Assembly: GCF_028372415.1 (NCBI RefSeq)
Contig: NC_092873.1
Location: 354,916,128-354,980,127, forward strand
Reading direction: 5' to 3'
DNA length: 64,000 nucleotides
Source of the DNA: Notamacropus eugenii
Lineage: Eukaryota > Chordata > Mammalia > Diprotodontia > Macropodidae
Below are positions 46,201 to 61,200 of the stretch, in pieces. The notes below the pieces were generated by a model. The model made no database searches, was not told the origin of the DNA, and was given only the letters and a program-made list of their open reading frames with translations. The position numbers and the translations under genes are program-made. Positions within the stretch are counted from its first letter, which is position 1; each line of letters begins with the position of its first letter.

Positions 46201-49200
46201 AGAGAGAAACAGCACAGAACAATATGCAGGAGTGAAGGAAAAAGCATCTACTAAGGGCTTACTATGTTCCAAGCTCAAGACAAAATGCTCTTGAGAAGCT
46301 TATGTTCTAACACATAGTAAACACTATGTAGAGGGAGAAGGGAAGGGGAGGGGACATGCTGAAGAAGGGTGTTTTGGTTTGAGAAGCACCAGGATTCAGG
46401 GATGGTGCCTGGATCCAGGGAACAATGCCGTAACATGCCCTTTTCCAGAAGCAACGGTAGTGTTCATTCAATTCCTGTTCCCACAACAGGTTGAGAGATC
46501 AGAAGGAAAGATGGTTGGGGTGAAGCACAGTCAGGAGTCTGGGACTGTGAGGACTGAGTGGCTCTCCCCAATCAAGGTCGAACAACCCCAGTAGATAAAA
46601 GTACTGGAATTGGAGTCAGACAGACCTGGGTTTCATTCCTACTTCTTAAAACACTTAATAGATTTGTGACCATGGGCAAATCACCTCAGCTATCTGAACC
46701 TCTCAGTCACCTCATTTGTAAAATGGGGATAACAATCCCAGCAGTAGCACCTCACTCCCTCATAGGGCTATTGTGAGGCTCAGAGAAGAGAATGTATGTA
46801 AAGTAGTCTGCAAACCTTGAAGCTTTATAGAAATGTCACCTATGTTGTTAAAGCAGAAATTCCTTCATAAGAAGTCTTCCAGACCCTGCCAGTAAACACA
46901 TGAGAAGAAAGAGGCAACACCTTCTTTCAGAATGGTTCTCTTGACACAGCTTCCAATAAGGGTGTTGTAGGCCACTTGGTGTCTGATTAGGTTGAGGATG
47001 AGTGGTACACGGCCAGGATGCTGAAAAGTGACTTTATCAATGAGAGTTCCCTGGAGGCTTCGACCATCTGGGAGAGGGGCATCCTTATTGAGGAAATAGC
47101 AGTGCTGCTGGCCTGGAAGAGCCTAGGCGACAAAAAAAACAATCAAATGCAGTGAGCAAGTACCATGAAGGAGTATTCCCAAAACCTAGTGCATAAAAAG
47201 CAACAACAAAGTTTGAAGAATAATATAAATCTCCACAAGTTCACTAACCAATTAATATGACAAATTCCAACTTTGTTAAATGGACCTTGAAAAGTCTATA
47301 TCTACAGGAAAGAATGAAATTAAATCAATATACACAAATGAGAGTCCATATTAATTTAGGAGGAAGGAAAAAAGAAATTATATACCTTTAACTGATAATT
47401 CATTATGGTATTGAATCCTCAAAATATAAATTCCACATTATACTTTATACCTTCCCCTCTTTTAATCATGACAATTCATTTGTGTCACTCAAGGACATTT
47501 CCAAATTAAAGTACTTTATTAATTTGAAATGATCAAAAGAAAAGAAATTCTAAACACCAACTTGTAAGATCACAATAATAAAAATACTATTAAGAAGCTT
47601 CAATCTGAAGACATTTAAACAATGGTATCTATGTAATGTTTTAAAATTATCAACAGTGGCTTGGTCACTTGGTTTGGCAAATCATTGAGGTCCAGTATCT
47701 CAGCCCAAAGCTTTGGGGACTACTACTATATAAAAAGATTAAGGGAAAAGGGATATGGTTCAGTAATTCCAAAGAATATTTTATCTACTCTCAACAATGC
47801 TCCCAGAGTGGAAGGAAAGGAAATATAACCTGAGGACCTAGATAATGCTCCCTGAAACTCACTTACCGCGTAAAAGCGCATGTTGTGGTTCAAAGGTACC
47901 GGATCTGGATCCTTTGATAGTTCAAACTGAGTAATCAATTCATAGAGAGGCACATAGAGAGGCTGAGTATCAAACAATGGAATTCCTAGGGAAACAAAGC
48001 ATAAAATAATGACCAGACTGTAGTATTTAGCTTCTTCCCCTCAAGATTCTGCTTCATTTATTCAACAACTATTTTATGGATGTTCTTAGCATTAGCTACC
48101 TCACACAATACAGATCTGGATTTGAAGAATTTCCTTTCATATTTATGGTAAATGTATGACTCTATACCCAAAACTCACCTGTACAACTCTGTAGTTTCTG
48201 GACAAATGCTCTAGATACTGGAATTGGCCGGGGAAACTTCAAGAAGAAACAGGCAGGTAAGTCAACACTGTTGGCACTAGTGATTGAGGAGAAGGAAGGG
48301 GTCCTGAAAAAAAAAGTTAAGTTCTGAGTTGACTTCAAAAACTTAAAAGCAAGACCCAAACATGTACACAAACCCATACTTAAACATAATGACTTTCAAG
48401 TTCACTATTTCAATTACTTTACTCTAATGCTCATTTTACAGAAGAGGAAACTAGAAAGGAATTCTGAAGAGGGTAAGTGGTTTGTCAAAGGTGAATAAGT
48501 GGCGGAGTAAGGATCAGAACCCAGGCTGCCTGACTCCTACTCCTTTTCTCATTCCCCTTTTAACACATGTTGAAACACTGGTCAGAAGCATAACTTTGGG
48601 ATCCCCATTTGTTTCTACAACATGTTCCCAAATTAGTAACAAAAGGTAAAGCTTAAATAAGTCACTTAAGCTTCCTGGGCATCATTCTCTTCCTCTATAA
48701 ACTGAGGGATTACACAAGGGAGCCTCTAAAGCCTCTGTCAGGTCTTATGATCCTATGATTGTAAATACTCAGGAGGTTAAGTCTGAGGCACACACTAGCT
48801 GTGTGGCCAAAGAAGAGCAAGAGCAATTGTTAAGACAAGGGGAAGAAGCACAGTTATCTATACCCAGCTTCTTTAAGAAGTACCATGATTAAATTTTATT
48901 TAATAAACACCTTTCAATATTTAATTCAATATTTCAGTATTTAATGCAATACCTTTGTCCTATCATGGATAAAAGGAAATGAATGGCAATACTATATGGA
49001 TGTATTCAATCACATGTGATCAATTTAAATGTAGTAAATCAGAGAAAGAAACAAATAAAAATAATAGCATCTTTCTTAACATTTGTTCCCCACTAGATTA
49101 GAAGCTGGATCATCTAACTAAGAAATAATCTTTCCTTACCATTTGTTGTCAACAGGATGTGATCCCATAATCAATGGTGCAATTGGGAGTTTGTACATGG

Positions 49201-52200
49201 CAGATGGAGTTCCCTCAATTGTGACTGATGCATTCATGCCCAAAGTTCGAGGAACTGAAAGGGAGAAAGAGGGAAAAAAAATGCATTAGAATTCCACATA
49301 GATTAAAAAAGTTGATAAACTAATACAGGTTAGTTTATACAATTGCCAAATTTATTTTCCTCATGCGTAGTTTTGGTCACATCATTTATGCGTTCAAAAT
49401 TCCTCAGTGTTTTCCTACCGTCCATCATATAAAGTTCAAAATCCTTAATTTGACAATCAAGGCCATTCAAAGTCAGGCAATAGTCTGTTCTGAATATTCT
49501 CCTCTTTGTCCTCCACATTTCAGTCTACAAGAATACCTGCTGTGTCCACTATGCTCAAAGTTTGCTCACTGTTTCTCATGACTTGAAATGTCCTCTCCTC
49601 AAATTTAAAACTCAACTCAAATATTACCTCCCTCAAGGAAGCCTTCCTAATCTTCCTAGTCAAAAATGATACCACCCCTTCCCTTGGTTATCTTATATAG
49701 AATTCTGCTTGCATCCTATACATGTACTTTACATATGTGTGTGTGCATGACATGTGTGTATATGTATGTATTTGTTATTTTGTACCACATTTATAAATAG
49801 CAGCAGAATGGCAAAGCGGAAAAACCATGATTGGAGTCACAAAGGTTTAGATCCTGCCTGTCTCTTACCTGGCTGAGTAACCCTGAGCAACGTGCCCTTC
49901 AGCCCATAGGACTTATCCCCTGAGCCACAGAGCTGCCTAGGTGGAGAAAATTCTCATACAAGGAATTCTCCATGCTGAGGAAAGCAGACCAGGAATGAGA
50001 ATTACAGATATTTTGTAGATTCATATATTTCTGTGAATTTTAAAATTTCTTTCTCCTCAAACAGTGGTCTTATAGCTACCTCAAATTAATTAACATGTGG
50101 AAGTTAAAATTTCTTAAACAGAGAGTCTTGTTTTCTATAACCTGTTTTTACCTGCCTCATAGCGGTGCTATGAAGAAAGTAATTTGTAGAAGTAATTGCA
50201 AATGATTACTATTTATTAATTATCATTATTGCCTACAAAATTTAGCTATTAGTAATACCTTTTTCCGCTGAGATACCAAAAGCTATTTTTTCTAATCAAC
50301 CAAGACCCTCAATAAGAAAAACCAGACACAGGAAAACACAATACAAGAAAGAAATACCTATTTATACTAACCATTATATTCTAGGTTTAATACAAAAATC
50401 TAAGGAAACTAATTAGGGATAGCTATGAATTCTTATTTTCCATAATTCCTACACAAGTTACTATAACAGTAAATCCAGCAGCAAAGAAAACAAGATTCTA
50501 TATGACCTGAAAACATTTCTCAGAAATCCACAGAAAACTTAAACCCTAATAGGTGTCATAAGTAATGACAAAAGGGAAACCTCGACAGACTTTTATGAAC
50601 TGATGCAGAGAAAAGTGAGCAGAACTAGGAAAACAATTTATACAATGACTATAACTCTTTAAAGTAAAACAATTTTAACAGGCCTAAGAATTCTGACCAA
50701 TGCAGTGATTTGCTTCCTGGGAGAGGTGATAGACGAAAGAAAAATAAAACATTTTTAGACAAGGCCATGGGTGAATCTTTTTCCTTGACTGTTCTATATA
50801 ATTCTAAGCAGCTGGTTGTGGTGGTACAGAGTTATAGGGGAGAAGAAATAATGACTGTGATACCAAAACAAAAGGAAAAAAAGTAAAAACATTTTTTAAA
50901 TGAACAAGAGACTTCTAGGTCACAAAACCAAAAAGATAGAAGACTGGACATTTTCTCTACTCTTCCAGCCTCTTACATCTCTCCAAAATGGGAATCATTT
51001 GCATTTTGCAAGCTATAAAGCAATTTTAGTTGTCTCCATGGGCTAAGGCACACCAAAAATCCTAATGACAATTTAATGAACCAACAGCAGAGAGCCTAAT
51101 CCCATTCAGCACCTCCTTCTCTACCACTCATCAGACTCCAGCAGCAGGGCCGCTCAAGCTAACTCAAGGACTTTACACAGAACTCAACTCTATCCCATCA
51201 AATTCTTCTCAGTAGTAGATAACCAAAAGGCAGAAAGATTGCTCAGGCTGTCAGCAGTGAGGCAGCACTCTGTGTTGTGACAGAGCAAAAGACTCCAGCA
51301 TCCAGCTGTGGTCAGCTGTGTCCACATAGAAATGAGTTGGGGCAGAGACTGAGGCCTGTAAAATTATGCAGTATGAGTGGAAGTTAAAATGGCTTGGAGG
51401 TCCAGCCCCTAAGGAAACCATCATCAAAGGTAAAGGAAACATATAGTGAATAAAAGGGAAATGTAAGTGGAAAAAGTGACTGAAATTAATCAAGATCTCA
51501 ATAGGAAAAAACACAATTAAAGACCCTGCATTTTCAATCAGTCACGTAGGGCTCTTTAGGACCCATTTGGGGATTTTCTGGCAAATATAATGAAGTGGTT
51601 TGCCATTTCCTTCTCTGAGTCATTTTACAGATGAGAAAACTAAGGCAAACAGAGTTAAGTGACTTGCCTAAACAGGTAATAAATATCTGAGGCCAAATTT
51701 GAACTCAGATCTTCCTTACTTTAGGTCCAGAGCTCTATCCAATGTACCACCTAGCTGCCCAAAGACCTTGAGTACAAACATGTTAAAGCAACAGAGAAGA
51801 TATTAATAACATAAGGGAATATGGCCTTCACATCATCTAAGAAGTACAAACTTCTAGGAATAAATATTATAAGACAATGAAAAATTAATCAGCAACAGAA
51901 GACCCTGTGAATTTCCAAAATAACGTGGAACCAAAGCAGGACATTCCTTACTGGATTAAAAGAGAAATCAAAATTGTGAAAGCAAAATTTATGGCCTGCT
52001 CAGATAAAATAATTTGCATAACAGAAAATTTGACTCCACTGTATCAAGTGTCACTAAATAATAACTAATACTAATAACAATGATAGCTAATAACTAGCAT
52101 TTATACATGCTAAGTGCCTTACAATTATCATCTCACTTGATCCACACCATTCTGGGAAATAGATACTATTAATACCCCTATATAACAGATGAGGAAACTG

Positions 52201-55200
52201 AGGCAAACAGAATTTAAGTGACTTGCCCAGGGTTCTGCAGCTACTAAGTGTCTCAGATTAGATTTGAATTCTAGTCTTCCTGACAAAAGACAGAATAACT
52301 GATTGGGAATGTAAATAAACAGAAGTAAAAGACAACTGAAGAAAAAAAGTAATAAAGTTAAAAGAAAATATGATTTCCATACAAGCAAAATATATTGATC
52401 CCAAAGGCAAGATGCATAAAGACAACTTAAGGATTATAGGTATCCCAGGACAACCTAAGTCACAAATGTAAGAAATAATACAAGAAAACTACCCAGAACT
52501 TCTGAAAACAGAAAACATAGGGCCAATTACAATAATTCACAGACAGGCTTCAGAGAAAAACATTATACTGCACACTCTAAAAAGTAAATTAGAGCAAAAA
52601 AGTTCAGAAATGGACACAGACAAGCAAATGCAGTGTTGGCACTACTGAGTTAATTTTAATATATACTTTAAAATAATTTATAGGTTAAGACACACAAGAT
52701 TCCATATATAACATACTTCTGCTTTTGGTAAATGTGAATATTCATATTTGTCAATGTATGTCAAGTACATAATGAAGAATTAACAATAAAAACAGCAAAT
52801 AGAAGCCACCTACCACTCCTATACCATTTCACCTGAATAATACACAATGATCAATCCCTTATTTCTGCATAAGTGCTTAAGAAGTACTGAATATTTGATG
52901 GAGTATTGGTCGTGGAGTCAAGAAAACCAGAATTCCAATCCTACCTCAAATCACATAACCTCTCCAAGTCTCAATTTCCTGATTTGTAAAATGAGGTTGT
53001 TCAACCACATGGCCTCTAAGATCCATTCCACCTCCAAATATATGATACTGATTTATCTATAAACTTCCCTATAGAAAAACAAGACTTACCATTATTTTCA
53101 TGCAAAATGATAGGGGTTGCTGTTTTATCTTCCAATAGATCATAAGGAGAGGCATAGTACTTCAAATTCATCAAGTGACCTACAGAAATTAAAATTAGTT
53201 TATGTCTAAATAGAGCTATAATTCAGGTGAAATTACTTATAAAAGTCATTAAGTCATTCATATTCCTCCAGGGAAAAAAAAGTTAAATATACAGTGATTC
53301 ACCCTCTAAAGTAATTCATAATCTTTTATGACTTATGTTTTATGTCATACGAACAGCTCTAGAGGCCATGCTTTCCTTAATGAAACAAAAGAAACCACTC
53401 TAGACTTTCTAGTCAAAACCAGAACATATAAATGGACACTGAATTGAAAAATCAGTAACATTCACCTATTGCGTATTTTAATAACAAACCTGAGATAAAC
53501 TGGTTAATTACCTAAAGATACCCATTTTTCAAAATAAGCAAAACATAATGACATACCCCCACTCCTTGGGGTGAGATATCCAACACTGCCATGAAGTATC
53601 TTGTCTAGGGGACTTGCATTGGTAGCTTTCCTATAAGACAAAAGGTCTAAGTTTTACCACAAATGACCATTAGTTTTCCTTATTCATGTTAGCTTTAAGG
53701 GTTCCTTCAACACTCAATCTGTCTTGAACACTTTTAACTATAATTGTCAATAGAATAGGCCCAATTCGCTATCTAGTCAAGGTAATTATTTATTTTAACA
53801 TACAATGTTAGTAAGACTCTACATCTGATCAACATTATATTTAGAGACTATAACAGTATTTCTCTAAATGGGGGAGGCCAACCTTGGCAGAGTAAGGTAC
53901 CACAAAAACTGAGAGCTAAGGAATATAAATGACTATCTGGTGGTTAAAACACCTAAGAGATTATAATGCAGGAATAATCAGGTGTTTGGAACATGGTGGT
54001 ACCATGTGGCACAGGGTGTTTGTTTTGACAGCATATAAATTCTGTAGTTTGGGAATGAAAGGATAATAAAATCTGAGAACTACTGTCCTGCATATAAAAT
54101 GTGATTTTGACTTTAGCCAATCTTACCAGTACATAAGAGCCATTTTGGATAGATCTTGTTCTAGGGATTGGAGAGCCAAGTACATCTTAGTCTTTAGTTT
54201 GCTGGAGAGAGAATTGGAAAAAAAAAAAGAAGCCAAAATAACTTGGCATGAAATTGTAAGCATTAATTTGGAATACTAAAAACAAAGTAACTGAAATGTC
54301 CATACTCTCTGACCCAGAGAACTCACTCCTAGGCATCTACTCAGGGGAGTTAGTAAGAAAAAGAAAGGAAACATAAACCCCAAAATATTTGTAGTAGCAC
54401 TTCTGAAGTAGCAAAGAACTGAAAACAAAGTAGATGCCCATCAACTGAGGAGTGGTTAAATAAGTTATGGTACATTAATGTAACGAATAATTACCGTACT
54501 ATAAACTGATGAATATGATGAACACAGCAAAATATAGGAATACTTATATACTTGAACTAACACAAAGTAAAGTAAGAAAAACGAGGAAAAATATATACTT
54601 GGACAACAAATAAATGAAAAGAACAATAAGAATAAAATAGAAAATGAATGCTACAAATTATATTGATCAAGTTTAGTCTGAAAGAAAATATATGAGGTGG
54701 TATCCCTGCTCGTGGAAAGGGGTGGATTATGGGTGTAGAACACTGTGGATATGAAACATCATTTACATTAGCTACTATTGCTGAACTTTTTTTCTCTTTT
54801 TTTCTTTGTTAATAAGAGATTTGAGAGGAGATATGGAAGGAACATCACAGAAATGTAGATGATATAAAAAACAAAAGATATCAATAGGACACATTTTACA
54901 AAACAAATTGTGTCCTTCACTTCAATATACATAACCAGGAAGTTAAGAAGAGAGAATGCATACACTGGAAGCGAACATTTCTTAAACAGTTTGATTGAGC
55001 TTCAGTTTGATTCACTAAAGTTGATTTTGCAATTTCAGATTAAAGGATCCAAGTCCAGATACTCAAGTAGCAAGTCTGTCTGACAGAATCCTAGATGGAG
55101 CAACAATGACCCCCTAGTTCCACAATACCTATTCTTCATTGTTCAAAATGCTAAAAATACTAATGCAGTACAATAAGCATTATTTAACATGCAGTAACTC

Positions 55201-58200
55201 ACCCTTCTGCCCTTATAATCAGCTTTACAGACATTTAAATCTAGCTTTAGGAGATTTTTGTTAGCTCTATTTTCCAAGATCTCAGTATGGGTAAAAACAG
55301 TAAAATGGATTGGTTTACAAACAATTCTAGCAAATTTCTTAGCACAACAATAACACACAAACATCTATCAATGGTCTATAATGAAACAATATTTTTTAAT
55401 CAAAAAAAGAGAAAAATTAAAAGAACGTACTTGTCCCCTGGAAGTTTGTACAGATTAACAAGGCCTTTAAGATGCTTGGAGAACTCATCAAAATTTTTCT
55501 CCCTACAGGACAAAAATGTTTAGTGAAAACAAAGATAAAAATTAATTTTAACTTAATTATTCACTGTAAAGAAAGTGAATCTAAAGTTCTCATTTCAGTC
55601 ATTTACTACAATCTGTTTCTCTACCAAGCTTTTTACTGTACTTGCTAAATAATAAAGTTCAACAATTTGTTTCCCCTTTTATCCCTGGCCCAGACTCATT
55701 ATTATGATGAAGGAGCTAACAAGAAGTTAAACAAGACAGGAAAAAATCAAGAGACCTTGATTAATTAACACTATTAGGATGGCTTACTTGTCTGAATACA
55801 GGTCACAATCTACCACCCCCAACTTTACCACCTAATTTAGTATCTATAAAACCAAAACGTAGTCTTTAGTTGTACTGTGTGCCACCATGAAAACTGTATT
55901 CTTTCTCTTTGGACAAATGTGAGAAATCTGTCCCTAAATAATATGCTATGCTGATACATTACTCTTTTTCATAAATAAATTTTCAAGTATTAACAGAATA
56001 CTGATTGAGGCAGCTAAATGGTACAGTGAATAGAGGACTGGACCTGAAGTTGGGAAGACCTTGAGTTCAAAGCCTGCCTCAGATACTTACTAGCTCTGTG
56101 ACCCTAGGCAATTCACTAAACCACTGTCTGCCTCAGTTTCCTCATCTGTAAAATAAGGATAAATAACATTATCTACCTCCTAAAACTGTTCTCAGGATTA
56201 AAGGAGATAATAATTGTAAAGTGCTTTGCAAATCTTAAAAGACTTACATAAACATTATTTTTGGTATTAATAACAGCATTCTTACTATGCTAAAGTTAAA
56301 TCTACTAGAGCTAAGAAATACATTCATCTCTTTTTTTAAGTAACATGGCGATAATATAGCTTTCTAATGTTTCAACCAATATATTATGGTTATTCTCATT
56401 ATTCTGCATCAAAATTTTGCTTTAAATTTTAAAATTAAATTTTACTGATGTTAAAGTTCTTTCTTATGATGGATGGATGGATGTCTCTATAGGAAAGAGG
56501 GAGGGGTGGGATCCAAAGGGAAATTTAGGTAATATATAGCCCTCTAGTCCTAGAGTTAGGATGACTGTTCAAATCAGGTCTCAGACACTTACTAGTTGTG
56601 TAACCCTGGGCAACCCACTTAACCTTTGTTTGACTCTGGAGAAGGAAATGGCAAACTACTCAGTACCCTTACCAAGAAAACCCCATAGACAATATTGGTG
56701 TGCTATGCTCCACAGGGTCACAGTCAGATGTCTTTTATTTCTATAATACTTAAATTTCCAAATATACTCTATCCCTCCTGATTCCCCTTCCCAATGAGAC
56801 TCTCAAACAATAAGGACCAAATTTAAACAGTCCTTGTTCTCAAGAAGCTTACAGTCTAACAGAACAGATAATACAAATATATAGTATTCCTTGTAACAAA
56901 GGGGAGAAAAAAGTTAAAAAAAACCAACCAAACTATCTAATTACATATGCTAACACTGCGCTGAAATTTACAAAAGCAAAAAAAAATACAAATTTCTACT
57001 TCAGCTTCATATTAGTACTGAGACTGTGACAGTCAATAACATATTCCATTCCTTACAGAGTTAAGGGACTAAGGGTGTGGAATAGTTCAAATGCGCTAAG
57101 ATGTACCTAATACGTTGGTTAGTTTTTCTGAGATGCTTTTGTCCCCCTCTTTTTTTAAAAATTCTTTACCATACTTTACTGGCTCACTAAATAGGGAAGG
57201 AAAGAAAGAAAATAAAGGTGATACAAATACAAAAAGATTTCATTAAAAAATTTTTTTTGATCCAGAGCACAGAAGTAAAGAAGAGGTCTCCCACTTCACT
57301 TACGTTAATGTCAAATAGGTATATTCTGATTATATTTCTACCAAGGTCTTTAAGACTTCAAGCTTAAACTTAAAGTCTAATTTATTCTGCTAATATGTTA
57401 TATTATGTTAATGTCATATATTCCAAAATACATCCATGTAGGATTCTGAAGGTTCAGATTTTGATGTTAAATATAAAAAATTTTAAAGCATCCTTCCTCC
57501 TAGAACCTTTCAACAGGCAAACCGAAGTTTACTTTAACCAATGAAATGTTCATCTAAATCCAAGTAACAAAGTTGTCTTCTGGTCTATAACAAGATCCAA
57601 GTTAACACATTTCTTCTCCACGTAACATTTTGAGCAGCAGTTTCAGAACTGGATGGAAGGAGGGAAAAGTGCCACACCAAAAAAGTAGAAGCACTTAGAC
57701 AAGCAACTTTGCCAAAAGGAAAAAGGCCCACCTGAGGCCTTACATACAGAGGCAGATAAATGAATTGTGTTGAAGACTAACAAAAAAGTGTCTTTCTAAA
57801 AATGAAAACTTTGGAAGATTTTCTTCATGTTACTTGAATATCTTCTCTGAACATCCCATTATTTAGTGATTATGTTACAGGTATTTTTTTTCTCTGCAGA
57901 GTTCACAAGGCTACATTAGGCCAAGATATAAAAAGTAACTTAGAAAAAGTTGCTGTGAAATTTTAAGTAAAGATACCGAAAACCTACCAAAAGTTCAAGT
58001 TCCTTCACAGACCAGAACAACATTATCAATCAATAATATCAAGTAATTTAAATATCACTTTCTCACCTCAGTTGTTGCACCAGCTCTGGACAGCTCTGAA
58101 AATAAAAATATCGTTTTCTAAAATCAAAACGCAACGTTTTTGAACACTGAGTTTCTCCCCTCTTTTCCTACAACATCTTATAAAAACCTTAAATGAAAAC

Positions 58201-61200
58201 ATCCGTTTAAGCTGATAATCCAATGGGGTTTTTCAAAATCAGGCAAATACAGTAATTAGTTTAAAAAAAGGAATTTTACTTTTAAAAAAGCTCATTAAAT
58301 ATTGAATCTCTCTTTAAAAGCATCACTGTGTGTCAATACCAAGTACTACATTTTAACAGGTTATTCTGGTATTTCCACTTACTTAATTTGAACTGAAATT
58401 CATATTAGAATTTTTTATATTAAATTCCATGTAATAACAAGCTATGTAACAAAATAAAACACAATACTAAAGCAAGTCAATTATTCAGTTCAAGGGTTCC
58501 CAACCTAGGGTTTAAACCTTTGCATACCCATACAGAATATGAGAAGCCTGTCAAAGAGCTAATTTCTCTTAACGGAAAAATTATTTATATGCATAAGTAT
58601 AGTAAACTCTAGCACTCATTTCATATTTTATAGCAGGCAGAGGAAGGTTTCTCGAAAGTAAAGGAGCATCTGGACTGAAATGGGTTAGGAACCCTTGATA
58701 TATGCAGTGGCTCATTAAATACCTGAACCTGTCATTTAAATCCTAAGAATTATCAACTATTCACTTTTAATTTGTCTCCCTGTATAAGGCCAATAGTTTC
58801 TAGAGAAATCTCAGGAGCACATACCACAGGATTCTCTCCATGATGAGCTACTTTGACATCAGAAAGATGCCCTGTAGGATCTAACTGCACTTCCACATAG
58901 AACATATCTGATGTGATGTAACATTCGGTACCATTGGCACTAAGATGAGAGCCCAGTCTGACAGGAACCAAACAAACAAAAAATAATTATTACAAGATAA
59001 ATGAAGAACTCCCTCCTTCCACCCTCAAAATCAACAATGACTTAAAATGGTTCTGTGTCTACAGTTAGAAAACCACTTACGCATTCTGTCTTGCTATAGA
59101 CTCCAAACGGTCAGTCATTGCTGGCAAAGATGTCACTGGAAAAAGGTGAAAATGAATATCACCAGGAAGGTTCAAAGCTAAGCTAGTTATCATATTGTTA
59201 TGTACTCTTTGGCAGTGGGTCATTGTGAGGCACCTCGATGACATTCCAAAACACACATCTGCATGCTCATGCGGTTGGTAAAACTGATTCCAAATTTTAA
59301 GGAACTGGTACCAAGATCCACAAGAAGGTTAGATTCTAACCAGGGTTTAAAAAAGGAACATCTATTGGAAGAGCTAAAGACTGAACTTTTCAACTTTCAT
59401 CATTCAAGGATAGCTATGTTCTAACCGAAAGAGCACAAACATTTTTTTATGATAGTATTAAAGAATTAGGAGCAACATCAAACACAAACACACACAGAAA
59501 TAATATACAGTTCAGATGATCCAGGCTTATTGGTGACAAGTCACAGCAAAAAACCTGCAGTGATCTGAGTGAACGGACAAGTTGTCAACTTGATTATCTG
59601 AATTCATTTTAAATCTTTTGATCATTTTCCTAAAAAACATTTTCCACTAACAATGTAAAATGCTTTTGATGAAAGTGTTTATTTACTCCTAAAGTAACAA
59701 ATTATTCATTATAAAGAGAACACAAAGGCCTAATCCAGGCAACCACACTGAACTGTCATCACTGGTCTTTTTGGTCTCTATCATTAAAAATAAGGACTAA
59801 AAGGAGAGGTTTAAGAAGTTTTTCACATATAATTGTCTGTATGTGTGTGTGTGTCCTTCAATGACAAAGAAGACCATGCCATCAGAGAAATAACTGTTAC
59901 TAGATTTAGTAAAAGGAGAGGCTAATACCTAGAAATCAAAAATCATATGAATTTGTAGTTTTGGTGTTAAGGATAATAAGAAGTTAACCTTGATAGAATG
60001 CTTTAGGAATTACACAGTGCTTCAAATATGTTATTTCACTTGGGCCTCACAGTAAAAGATAGGTAAGGTAAGTCCTACACTAAAAACATTATCCCTGATT
60101 CACAGATGAGGAAACTGAGGCTCAAATAAGTGAAGATAACTCATCCAAGGTCACCAAGCCAAAAAATATCAAAGGCAGGATTTGGATCCAAATTTTTTCT
60201 AATTCCATTGTATAAAGCTCTTTCCTCTGTGCCACACTGTCTCTTCTATATCATATGATATCTAAGACTGAGGTAAGACCTAAAAAAGGCTGTGTATTTG
60301 AAGGGTGTAGACAAACCTTTGAGAGCCTTCTGCAAGGTCTCCAAACAGCTGACCAAATACTGATGACCACCAGTACTCATCACAACCCGCTTTTCCTATG
60401 TATAGGGAAAAGAGAATATTGAATTAACCTTATTGGTAACCGCTGAATTATAGCAGAATCTCTACCATAAGTACAACAAATATTCACATAAGATTTTACA
60501 GACATTATCATCTCACCAGATATCACAGGTATTATTATTCCCATTTTACAGATGACAAAGCAAAGGCTCAACAAGATAAAAAGACTGCCATGGAGACAAA
60601 GTGTCGAAGGATTTTTAGACCCCAGGTCCCTTCTGAATCCTAACCCAGGATTCTTTCCTCGGTATTACCCTGCTTTTCCCTCGGTATTACCCTGCTTTTC
60701 CCTCATGCCTAAATCTGTTTATGACCTTCTGCCCAAAACTTTTCAGGATCACCTACTGCCTGCTAAAAAAGTTCAAATTCTTTAGTCTGGCCTATGAGGG
60801 AATCTACATTCTATCTTTCCAGCTTTCTTCCTCTCCTAATGTACATTTATGTTCCAACCAAACTGGATTCTTCACCATTCCTCATACAGAATCTCTGCTT
60901 TTCTACTTTCATGCCTATGCTTACATTGCTCCCTATCATTCTCTAACTCGTATCCACTCCTGCTGAATTCCTGATTATTTTTTGAAGCCCCATTCAAATG
61001 CTCTATTCTCAGGAAGCCTTGCTGATTCCCCAATCAGTAATGACCATTTTCTTCCTCAAATGGCACAAAATATTTTCCTTGTACTGTTTTTTAATCACTT
61101 ATGTATTATTTAGCACTCTTGTTTTATTTTAAATGTATATACCTCTACTAGAAGAGGAAGCATGGCATAATGGAAAAAAAGTAGGCCTCAAAGCTAGGGA

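Larger units (their letters stand above)
51000..52790 (+). repeat. HAL1-like element (L1 5'UTR and ORF1, no ORF2) in MED1 intron 10
   Basis: It starts with L1 5'UTR-like sequence (51070-51530) and continues with ORF1-like A-rich sequence (51780-52620, for example 'attataggtatcccaggacaacc', 'gaaaactacccagaacttctg'). It then passes directly to a marsupial L1-type 3'UTR (52600-52790, 'gttcagaaatggacacagacaagc...tgttggcactactgagttaa'). I see no ORF2 sequence between. A SINE (51545-51770) and a MIR (52085-52290) are inserted in it. Confidence 0.6.

Noticed and set aside
47726-47977. 83-codon minus-strand frame starting at an internal Met
   Set aside because: The first part is MED1 exon 13; the rest is read-through into intron 13 after the GTAAGT donor at 47866.
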